DNA from: Mytilus edulis
Taxonomy: Eukaryota; Mollusca; Bivalvia; Mytilida; Mytilidae
Assembly: GCF_963676685.1 (NCBI RefSeq)
Contig: NC_092346.1
Span: forward strand, 80,119,821-80,183,820
Length of the DNA stretch: 64,000 nt
Direction: 5' to 3'
Shown: piece after piece, positions 49,401-61,400 of the stretch
Numbering within the stretch: the stretch's first letter is position 1
How the letters are laid out: each line of letters opens with the position of its first letter
Made by a program: the position numbers and the translations under genes
Notes under the pieces: model-generated
What the model was told of the DNA's origin: nothing
Seen by the model: only the letters and a program-made list of their open reading frames with translations
Databases searched by the model: none

Positions 49401-52400
49401 TCAACAGCCCGTTCCGACGATGATTAGAAACAGTGATCAAGTTGAATCTGATTTAAACTTTTTAATTTATTTTTCCGTTCCGTTCCGTTCCGCAAAGTAC
49501 CAATTGCTCTGAGGAATTGGTATTTAACGGAAAAAACGGAAACAGACATCTTTAATGTAATTAAATCAGTATGATAAAAAAAAATGTCTGACACCTCTTT
49601 TTGCATGAGTGGTATGTGTTTTAGATAGCATTTTCGACTTGATCAATAATACAAAATTTAACACAAAGGCAGGTTACACAAAAAGTCTTTCTCCTTCCAT
49701 CGGTAATCATATTTAAAAAAAAGAGGCCTTCAACAGCCCGTTCCGACGATGATTAGAGACAGTGATCAAGTTGAATCTGATTTAAACTTTTAAATTTATT
49801 TTTCCGTTCCGTTCCGTTCCGCAAAGTACCAATTGCTCTGAGGAATTGGTATTTAACGGAAAAAACGGAAACAGACATCTTTAATGTAATTAAAGCAGTA
49901 TGATAACAAAAATTGTCTGACACTCTTTTTGCATGAGTGGTATGTGTTTTAGATAGCATTTTCGACTTGATCAATAATAAAAAAATTAACAGAAAGGCAG
50001 GTTACACAAAAAGTCTTTCTCCTTCCATCGGTAATTATATTTTAAAAAAGAGGCATTCAACAGCCCGTTCCGACGATGATTAGAAACAGTGATCAAGTTG
50101 AATCTGATTTAAACTTTTTAATTTATTTTTCCGTTCCGTTCCGTTCCGCAAAGTACCAATTGCTCTGAGGAATTGGTATTTAACGGAAAAAACGGAAACA
50201 GACATCTTTAATGTAATTAAAGCAGTATGATAAAAAAAAATGTCTGACACCTCTTTTTGCATGAGTGGTATGTGTTTTAGATAGCATTTTCGACTTGATC
50301 AATAATACAAAATTTAACACAAAGGCAGGTTACACAAAAAGTCTTTCTCCTTCCATCGGTAATCATATTTAAAAAAAAGAGGCCTTCAACAGCCCGTTCC
50401 GACGATGATTAGAGACAGTGATCAAGTTGAATCTGATTTAAACTTTTAAATTTATTTTTCCGTTCCGTTCCGTTCCGCAAAGTACCAATTGCTCTGAGGA
50501 ATTGGTATTTAACGGAAAAAACGGAAACAGACATCTTTAATGTAATTAAAGCAGTATGATAACAAAAATTGTCTGACACTCTTTTTGCATGAGTGGTATG
50601 TGTTTTAGATAGCATTTTCGACTTGATCAATAATAAAAAAATTAACACAAAGGCAGGTTACACAAAAAGTCTTTCTCCTTCCATCGGTAATTATATTTTA
50701 AAAAAGAGGCATTCAACAGCCCGTTCCGACGATGATTAGAGACAGTGATCAAGCTGAATCTGATTTAAACTTTTAAATTTATTTTTCCGTTCCGTTCCGT
50801 TCCGCAAAGTACCAATTGCTCTGAGGAATTGGTATTTAACGGAATCAACGGAAACAGACATCTATAATGTAATAAAAGCAGTATGATAAAAACAAGTCAG
50901 ACCCTTCTTTTTTGAATGAGTGGTAAGTGTTTTAGATAGCATTTCGACTGGATCAATATTTAAATAAACAGCTGCGCCATGAGCGCATGATACGCCCGTC
51001 GTCTTGTGAAAAAACATTTTAATGTAAGTGCGGTTCTACCCACACATCAACCTATCTTAGAATGAAAATGACCTTTATTTTACACATGAGGAATGTCAGG
51101 GAATGAAACTGTACGTGTATTGCTTGGCCGCTCAAGTCCTCTTGATTTATAACGGATTAAGAAACAAATTGAAAACATGTAAGATTATTTGCAAAAGTAA
51201 TTGCATACATTTAATTCACTGTCCGTGTCACTGCTAGTCATGATAGCCCTACGATACAAACATTTCACTAGATTTTTTCGGGACAAACTAACATGTAAAT
51301 CAAAGAATTTCAAAGAAAACGTTGTCGGATAAGTCCGAAAATTAATAAGTGCGCTTAGACTAAGAATGTTTTAAGGGTTTTATCAAACGAAGTTATGGGA
51401 AAGAAAAGAACGAAAATAGAATGCTTTTTGATACACTCTTAAAAGGACCCTTAATGCATTCTTTGTGTAATCGTAAACTATGACTTACGAAGACTTTAAG
51501 AGAAGTTTCTTGTTACCGCGGGCCCCTGTATCATGAAAACCTATCTTAAGTTTCATTTAAGAGAAAACGCTTTACAAGAAGATTACGATGGTGATAAGAG
51601 AGTATCTGCAATCCCCTCGTGGGTTATCTTAACAATTTAACGGCTATCTTAGTATACACTTACGATAACTAGTTAAGATAGCCCTATTATCGACTTCGAA
51701 GTAACCGTCTTTGATTTCTAAGAGAATATTAGTATTTGCGGCAAAATCGGTATTAAAACTAAAGTCGTCTACTGTATGTGTTTAAAAGAATGCTAAAAAT
51801 ATACTATGATTCGTTTTTTGTTGCAGACTCTACATCCACTGTCAAGTAAAGCCCTGTTTAATGCTCCTTTCTGGCATAGATAATAAACGAATATTCAAGT
51901 TAATAAATTCTATTCTTCAAAAACACATCTACATGGAATGGTAACAATAAATCAAGAGAACAAATCAACTAACATATCATACAAATACGGAATGCAATCC
52001 GCAATACGAAAAACCCCATAACTGGTTAAGGCGAGATAACTCTATTAAAAGGATGTTATCTTTACCAAACGTCTTGACCATACCAAACTGACATATAACA
52101 CCTGTTCATTGATAATTTGTATTATTCTATGTATTTTTTGTGATTTTGTCCCATGTACATTTTACTTCATAACTCTTTATTAACATACTGTTTGTAGATT
52201 TTTTTTTACTGATATGTAATAATACGTATTAGTATTACCACCGTAGGTATAGTGTCCGGTTGAGATCGGGTTTTTTCGAGAGCGTCCAGTTTTTTTTCGA
52301 GAGATTATGACTAAAAATGTAAACAAACAGACATGTTTTCCTGTAACACGTAAAATAAATGCTTAAACTAAATTTACAAGATCAAACAAGTTAAGTAAGT

Positions 52401-55400
52401 ATTTGTGATGAAAGGATGTTGCCAACCATACATACTTTGCAGTTAAAAAAGTTTGATTTGGCCTAATAATGCTTTTATGCCAAAATATAGAAAAAAGCAA
52501 TTTCTATACACATACCAATGCAAATTTCAAAGAGCATGCACACATGATGTCTTTATATCCTTACATTTACATATGCTATAACAAAAGTTTTAGTTATTGT
52601 AATTAAAAGGCAATTTTAAGGGTATATTCATTTCCATCTGTTCAAGTTTTTTTCGAGAGCAGTTCGGGTTTTTTCGAGAACAGTTCAGGTTTTTTCGAGA
52701 GATAAACCAATTTCTTACGGTTTAAAATGTGCTATTTAAGTACATTTGAGTTTAAAAACGAATGAAAAGTCATCGGTTCTTTCAAAGTTTATAACTAATG
52801 CATTACAGCAGTTTGATAATGTTGCATAAGCACATACATTTCATAAAAAAAAACATAATTTATTTCTATATATTGTTGTATTGCATTATGAATTGCATGG
52901 ACACCGGTATGCTTTATACCTATATTATTTGGATTAATCAAATCTACCTATGTCTATAGAAAAAAATGTTCACATCATGCATGATCACTGTATTCAAAGG
53001 ACACTGGTTAACGTATGGTTAGATCAATCAAACATATTGCCATCCATGTTATTGAAATGACGGAACTAAGCTAGTGTACTGACTCGTCCGTAATTATTTC
53101 ATGATGTTTCCGAAAGTTGACTTACATTTACTATCTTCTTTGTTACTTTCCCCTCCTTTGTAATTTCCCCTTATTTACATGCTCACGTTGATGATTCAGC
53201 ATCATTTATTGATATATCTGCCAGATTCCGGCACAGTGTACGTTTATAGCATATTGACAATTTGAAGAACTGTTTATTGTAAACATATATAACATGTATT
53301 GTGTTTTGATGACGTATAAAACGTTGGATAAATGACAATGATGACAAATATGCCACTTCACCAGATTATTTGTTTTATTGTTTCACAACCGTTTGTTATT
53401 ACTTGTAAACACACAGATACAACATTTACACTATAAAAATGTTCTATAAACATTCAAATACCCTTTTTGGTAATTTTTGTATGATTCATAGCACCCCCCT
53501 CATTTCGTTATTTTTAAAGTATGGAAAGCAATTCGTGTCATAATTTGCATACATAATGTTTGATACTTGTCGAGTTTTCAACACATTAAAAGCTGAACAC
53601 ACCAGTTTTGACTCACAGTTATGTTACAAACTTGATATATTGTTAATACTTGTATTTTTTATGTGAATGTATGGAACACAATTAGTGTCATAAGCCAACT
53701 TTGTATTTTTGTATGTTTTGGCAAATCTTTTTGATTGATAGGTTTTATATTGAGTTTTTATTTGTTCTTTCAGCTTTTTACCGTTTGATGTTCACGTTCA
53801 GTTTGGAGTTATACTTACCTGTCATCATTTGTAATCATTCATTGAACACCAGCATACCTTTGTTATTCATGCTACATTGTGTTAATAGAGTGGATTATAT
53901 GACAATAAATAAAACGGTTATCTTTAATGAAGTCCATTATTTAATGCCCGCAAAGAATAGATGGGAGTCATTACAGCTAGCATGCTGATGTCCAGATAAA
54001 CATATTGCATAGATCCAAATATACGTATATCGATATGGAATTTATGTGATTTAAAAAATCTACATTTTAGAGTGCCATGGATTTTAAGCTGAAACTATTC
54101 GTAATTTGAACAATCGTTTTGTGGGCACGGTCAAATTTGATTGTTATTTAAGTACGCATTGCTTTTGGGCCAATTCTTAAAAGTTGTAGTTTTTCATTTG
54201 CGCCAAAAAATAAATGTTGCTTCTGCGCCATTGTGCAGGTAAACTAATTAAAAAGTGAAAATATAGAAAATTTAAACAATATCTACGGACACACCAGCTG
54301 TCATCAGGAGATAGGAGAAAAAAAACCAGATTCAGTGGCGGATCCAGGGGGGGGGGGGGGGTTCCGGGGGTGTGCACCCCCCCTTTATTTTTGCCGATCA
54401 ATGCATTTGTATCGGGACATATGTTTTGCACCTCCCCCTTTGCCCTGGGTTACCTGGGTTAGCACCCCCTCTTTCGAAAATTCCTGCATCCGCCCATGCA
54501 GATTAAATACGGAATGCACCTCTAGAACCGAAATTTCCCGCTGATATTATAGTAAGACCTTTGCCTATAGGTTTTGTAACAGAACAGACTTTTAGTTTTT
54601 ATAAATACTTTGATTAACAGCAGTTATTATTGTGGTTTTATGACTTTTAAGGAGTTACCATTTTTTATAGTGCTTTGATAAATCCGAAAATGTTTTAACA
54701 ATTTGCAAACATTTTTTTATTATAGTGTAAACCAGTGTTTAGTGCTCATATTTTTATGAAGATATATTTTAAACATATGTTTTAATATTTATGAGACCTT
54801 GTTTCTAATATAAAATTGAGAATGGAAATGGGGATCACTGTTTCTTATCATCTTCGGAAGGCCCCTTTTTTAATTTATAATTACCAATGGAAGTAGAAAG
54901 ACCTTTTGTCTAACCTGTCTTTGTGTTATTTTTTATACGTCCGTCAATTTTGACGGGACTTATTATGGTATACAAATGTCCAGTGTCCGTCCGTCCGTCC
55001 GTCCGTCTGTCCGTCTGTCTGGTGTAAACATGTCGCACCGTAACTTGAGAACGACTTATCCAAATTTTTTGAAACTTAATATAGTTGTTTCTTATGATGG
55101 TCAAATGATCTGTATACTTTTTTGTGAAAATAAGATTACAACTTTTTGAGTTATGGCACTTTGTAACTTAAACAGGGGTGTGTTTTTTTCACATGTCGCA
55201 CCGTATCTCAAAAACGATTCTTGATTATGGCTTAAAACTTCAAAGGCTTCTTAGTTATATTAATCTTAATATATCTGTATACTTTTTGGTGATGATTCAA
55301 AATGTCATTTTTGAGTTATTGAGTATTTTGTAAAAAAAAAAAAAGGGGGGTTTACATGTCGCACCATATCTCAAAAACGATTTATGATTATTGCTTAAAA

Positions 55401-58400
55401 CTTTACACACTTCTTTGTTATATTAATCTAAAGATCTGTATACTTTTTGGTGATGATTCATTTTTATATTTTCGAGTTATTGAGATTTTGTAAAAAAAGA
55501 GGTTTTTTTTCACATGTTGCGCTGTATCTCTATTGCTTAAAACTTAACAGGCTAATGTTGCGTCGGGTTTCCAAATACATCTTGTACAATCTTCCTATTG
55601 AGCGGGAATAAGGAATGAGTCAGGATATACTAAGCATGACATCCTGTACAACCCTGTGTTATTCAAAAAAGATTTATGTTTTTTCACAAGACGACGGGCT
55701 TATCATGCGCTCATGGCGCAGCTGTTTATTTAAATATTGATCCAGTCGAAATGCTATCTAAAACACTTACCACTCATTCAAAAAAGAAGGGTCTGACTTG
55801 TTTTTATCATACTGCTTTTATTACATTATAGATGTCTGTTTCCGTTGATTCCGTTAAATACCAATTCCTCAGAGCAATTGGTACTTTGCGGAACGGAACG
55901 GAACGGAAAAATAAATTTAAAAGTTTAAATCAGATTCAACTTGATCACTGTCTCTAATCATCGTCGGAACGGGCTGTTGAATGCCTCTTTTTTAAAATAT
56001 AATTACCGATGGAAGGAGAAAGACTTTTTGTGTAACCTGCCTTTGTGTTAATTTTTTTATTATTGATCAAGTCGAAAATGCTATCTAAAACACATACCAC
56101 TCATGCAAAAAGAGTGTCAGACAATTTTTGTTATCATACTGCTTTAATTACATTAAAGATGTCTGTTTCCGTTTTTTCCGTTAAATACCAATTCCTCAGA
56201 GCAATTGGTACTTTGCGGAACGGAACGGAACGGAAAAACAAATTTAAAAGTTTAAATCAGATTCAACTTGATCACTGTCTCTAATCATCGTCGGAACGGG
56301 CTGTTGAAGGCCTCTTTTTTTTAAATATGATTACCGATGGAAGGAGAAAGACTTTTTGTGTAACCTGCCTTTGTGTTAAATTTTGTATTATTGATCAAGT
56401 CGAAAATGCTATCTAAAACACATACCACTCATGCAAAAAGAGGTGTCAGACATTTTTTTTTTATCATACTGCTTTAATTACATTAAAGATGTCTGTTTCC
56501 GTTTTTTCCGTTAAATACCAATTCCTCAGAGCAATTGGTACTTTGCGGAACGGAACGGAACGGAAAAATAAATTAAAAAGTTTAAATCAGATTCAACTTG
56601 ATCACTGTTTCTAATCATCGTCGGAACGGGCTGTTGAAGGCCTCCTTTTTAAAATATAATTACCGATGGAAGGAGAAAGACTTTTTGTGTAACCTGCCTC
56701 TGTGTTAAATTTTTTATTATTGATCAAGTCGAAAATGCTATCTAAAACACATACCACTCATGCAAAAAGAGTGTCAGACAATTTTTGTTATCATACTGCT
56801 TTAATTACATTAAAGCTGTCTGTTTCCGTTATTTCCGTTAAATACCAATTCCTCAGAGCAATTGGTACTTTGCGGAACGGAACGGAACGGAAAAATAAAT
56901 TAAAAAGTTTAAATCAGATTCAACTTGATCACTGTCTCTAATCATCGTCGGAACGGGCTGTTGAAGGCCTCTTTTTTAAAATATAATTACCGATGGAAGG
57001 AGAAAGACTTTTTGTGTAACCTGCCTTTGTGTTAAATTTTGTATTATTGATCAAGTCGAAAATGCTATCTAAAACACATACCACTCATGCAAAAAGAGGT
57101 GTCAGACAATTTTTGTTATCATACTGCTTTAATTACATTAAAGATGTCTGTTTCCGTTTTTTCCGTTAAATACCAATTCCTCAGAGCAATTGGTACTTTG
57201 CGGAACGGAACGGAACGGAACGGAAAAATAAATTAAAAAGTTTAAATCAGATTCAACTTGATCACTGTCTCTAATCATCGTCGGAACGGGCTGTTGAAGG
57301 CCTCTTTTTTAAAATATAATTACCGATGGAAGGAGAAAGACTTTTTGTGTAACCTGCCTCTGTGTTAAATTTTTTATTATTGATCAAGTCGAAAATGCTA
57401 TCTAAAACACATACCACTCATGCAAAAAGAGTGTCAGACAATTTTTGTTATTATACTGCTTTTATTACATTAAAGATGTCTGTTTCCGTTTTTTCCGTTA
57501 AATACCAATTCCTCAGAGCAATTGGTACTTTGCGGAACGGAACGGAACGGAAAAATAAATTAAAAGATTTAATAAAGATTCAACTTGATCACTGTCTCTA
57601 ATCATCGTCGGAACGGGCTGTTGAAGGCCTCTTTTTTAAAATATAATTACCGATGGAAGGAGAAAGACTTTTTGTGTAACCTGCCTTTGTGTTAAATTTT
57701 GTATTATTGATCAAGTCGAAAATGCTATCTAAAACACATACCACTCATGCAAAAAGAGGTGTCAGACAATTTTTGTTATCATACTGCTTTAATTACATTA
57801 AAGATGTCTGTTTCCGTTTTTTCCGTTAAATACCAATTCCTCAGAGCAATTGGTACTTTGCGGAACGGAACGGAACGGAACGGAAAAATAAATTAAAAAG
57901 TTTAAATCAGATTCAACTTGATCACTGTCTCTAATCATCGTCGGAACGGGCTGTTGAAGGCCTCTTTTTTAAAATATAATTACCGATGGAAGGAGAAAGA
58001 CTTTTTGTGTAACCTGCCTCTGTGTTAAATTTTGTATTATTGATCAAGTCGAAAATGCTATCTAAAACACATACCACTCATGCAAAAAGAGGTGTCAGAC
58101 AATTTTTGTTATCATACTGCTTTAATTACATTAAAGATGTCTGTTTCCGTTTTTTCCGTTAAATACCAATTCCTCAGAGCAATTGGTACTTTGCGGAACG
58201 GAACGGAACGGAAAAATAAATTAAAAAGTTTAAATCAGATTCAACTTGATCACTGTCTCTAATCATCGTCGGAACGGGCTGTTGAAGGCCTCTTTTTTAA
58301 AATATAATTACCGATGGAAGGAGAAAGACTTTTTGTGTAACCTGCCTCTGTGTTAAATTTTTTATTATTGATCAAGTCGAAAATGCTATCTAAAACACAT

Positions 58401-61400
58401 ACCACTCATGCAAAAAGAGTGTCAGACAATTTTTGTTATCATACTGCTTTTATTACATTAAAGATGTCTGTTTCCGTTTTTTCCGTTAAATACCAATTCC
58501 TCAGAGCAATTGGTACTTTGCGGAACGGAACGGAACGGAAAAATAAATTAAAAAGTTTAAATCAGATTCAACTTGATCACTGTTTCTAATCATCGTCGGA
58601 ACGGGCTGTTGAATGCCTCTTTTTTAAAATATAATTACCGATGGAAGGAGAAAGACTTTTTGTGTAACCTGCCTTTCTGTTAATTTTTTTATTATTGATC
58701 AAGTCGAAAATGCTATCTAAAACACATACCACTCATGCAAAAAGAGTGTCAGACAATTTTTGTTATCATACTGCTTTAATTACATTAAAGATGTCTGTTT
58801 CCGTTTTTTCCGTTAAATACCAATTCCTCAGAGCAATTGGTACTTTGCGGAACGGAACGGAACGGAAAAATAAATTTAAAAGTTTAAATCAGATTCAACT
58901 TGATCACTGTCTCTAATCATCGTCGGAACGGGCTGTTGAAGGCCTCTTTTTTTTAAATATGATTACCGATGGAAGGAGAAAGACTTTTTGTGTAACCTGC
59001 CTTTGTGTTAAATTTTGTATTATTGATCAAGTCGAAAATGCTATCTAAAACACATACCACTCATGCAAAAAGAGGTGTCAGACATTTTTTTTTATCATAC
59101 TGCTTTAATTACATTAAAGATGTCTGTTTCCGTTTTTTCCGTTAAATACCAATTCCTCAGAGCAATTGGTACTTTGCGGAACGGAACGGAACGGAAAAAT
59201 AAATTAAAAAGTTTAAATCAGATTCAACTTGATCACTGTCTCTAATCATCGTCGGAACGGGCTGTTGAAGGCCTCTTTTTTTTAAATATAATTACCGATG
59301 GAAGGAGAAAGACTTTTTGTGTAACCTGCCTCTGTGTTAAATTTTTTATTATTGATCAAGTCGAAAATGCTATCTAAAACACATACCACTCATGCAAAAA
59401 GAGTGTCAGACAATTTTTGTTATTATACTGCTTTTATTACATTAAAGATGTCTGTTTCCGTTTTTTCCGTTAAATACCAATTCCTCAGAGCAATTGGTAC
59501 TTTGCGGAACGGAACGGAACGGAAAAATAAATTAAAAGATTTAATAAAGATTCAACTTGATCACTGTCTCTAATCATCGTCGGAACGGGCTGTTGAAGGC
59601 CTCTTTTTTAAAATATAATTACCGATGGAAGGAGAAAGACTTTTTGTGTAACCTGCCTTTGTGTTAAATTTTTTATTATTGATCAAGTCGAAAATGCTAT
59701 CTAAAACACATACCACTCATGCAAAAAGAGGTGTCAGACAATTTTTGTTATCATACAGCTTTAATTACATTAAAGATGTCTGTTTCCGTTTTTTCCGTTA
59801 AATACCAATTCCTCAGAGCAATTGGTACTTTGCGGAACGGAACGGAACGGAAAAATAAATTAATAAGTTTAAATCAGATTCAACTTGATCACTGTCTCTA
59901 ATCAAGGACGACGTGAGGTCAGTCTAGATATCATAATGCATGACTTGCAAATGCGTTAATTTCATGATAATTTATCAGGACAATCCGACATATTCATCTA
60001 CAGAGTATTTCCCGATGTTATACATTATTACACATTTCACCTGTGAAGATGAGATTTAGTATACATTTGTGTTATTTGTATATGGAAAACCGTAAAACAC
60101 AGAAATTTTAAAGTTTGTTTTGTTTTAAAGATTTTTCGAAATTTTGATAAATGCCCCCTTTGGATACCTTAAATGAAATTCTTTTCCGTTCCGTTCCGTT
60201 CCGTTCCGTTCCGTAAAGTACCAATAGCCGTTTGAATAAGCTTAAGACCATTCAAACATTAATGTGATAGGTATATTAAAGATTGTTTTACAAAGGGATT
60301 GAACTGTTTAACTTTCAAAGTCGTACTATAGGGATATCTGTCATATACGGATTTCCACTCTCACCGGTTAATTTCTTCTTTTACACGTGCTTTGGAAACT
60401 TCCTGTTTAATCGCAAGTTTTAAAATTGTTTTTGAGTGAATTAAACTTATTTTAACAATCATGAAGCGTTCCAGGATCATTTTAAAGCAGTTTCTTCTTC
60501 TCTTTGATGATGGAAAATAGGTTTTCTCAAGAAAATACCGCAAACGATCGCAGAGGAATTGAAACGTACAAGTGAAGTCGGCACCTGGTTAAATTGGCAT
60601 CTAGTCAAATCGGCACCTATTCGACGTCAATTCGGCATCCAATAATATTTGATATAATATTTTCTATTCAATTAATTAATTACTGTTACCAAGTACATAG
60701 TGAATATGTTGTTGTGTATTTTGGTAAACCACGAAACGAAAGTGAATATGTAGTGTATAAAGGTAAACAACGAAGCCCTTACCAAAGCTGTTGTTTTAAC
60801 AATTAGACAATTTGTGTAATTGTAAAAACAAGTCAATTATTAAAATAAAATGGAAAACTATGAGTCTCTTTCAATAAATCAAACTTTCATGCCAAATAAT
60901 TAGCAAATTTAAGGTGTTTGTTTTTCAGTAAAGTTTAAACAGCATTAAACCAACAATCCTGTAAAATGCTCAACTGGTTAAAATAATGCAGAAAAATACA
61001 CAATATCTCATGTATTAGTCCAAATAATTATGACGTCTGGCAAGGCTATTTTATTATTTTTCTGGGACGCCTTCCTACGACGTTCAGGTGCCAATTTAAC
61101 TAGGTGCCAGTTTGACTAGAATTCTTTGATAAATGTTTGAAACTATCTGAGTTTCATTAGACCTTTGATAGCAGTAACAAAAAGATTATTTACTTAATAT
61201 TTTGTGGGAGAAGGGGGTTCAGACTGTGTGGCATCAGGTCTGTTTGTGCCCAATACATTTTCGCACCCTACACGTTCGCACATTCACACTCTACTCATTC
61301 ACGCCCAATTTTAATTCAAATTCAAGTTGAATAATTGGAAAATTATGGTTGTTGTTTTAAATTGCTTGGGTGTAAATACTGAATGTATTTATAGCTTGGT

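Larger units (their letters stand above)
48113..60229. mobile_element. 12.1-kb foldback transposon with satellite-built arms
   Basis: Both ends start GGCTATTGGTACTTTACGG followed by six CGGAA repeats, in opposite orientation, and the insertion is bounded by a perfect 8-bp duplication GTTTGAAT (48105-48112 and 60230-60237). The outer ~328 bp of each arm are nearly identical. Inside come tandem ~328-bp units (left 48441-50957, right 55740-59901), then a shared inner boundary to 51018 / 55680. A non-repetitive 4.7-kb centre lies between. This is the architecture of foldback (FB/Galileo-type) elements. No transposase could be recognised in the centre, so it is presumably non-autonomous. An 8-bp duplication would fit the hAT, P or Merlin superfamilies. 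Confidence 0.9.

Noticed and set aside
48441-50957. CRISPR-like regular array
   Set aside because: Units are ~328 bp and alike throughout, with no short repeat/unique spacer alternation. The genome is eukaryotic.
51019-54330. Transposase gene in the foldback centre
   Set aside because: I scanned both strands for hAT, P and other transposase motifs and found none. The open frames are short and without domains.
48441-59901. Repeated open frames of 60-79 codons in every array unit
   Set aside because: They follow the repeat, begin at different points because of a one-base indel, cross the CGGAA microsatellite and hairpin, and lack any domain. They are by-products of a near-identical satellite.
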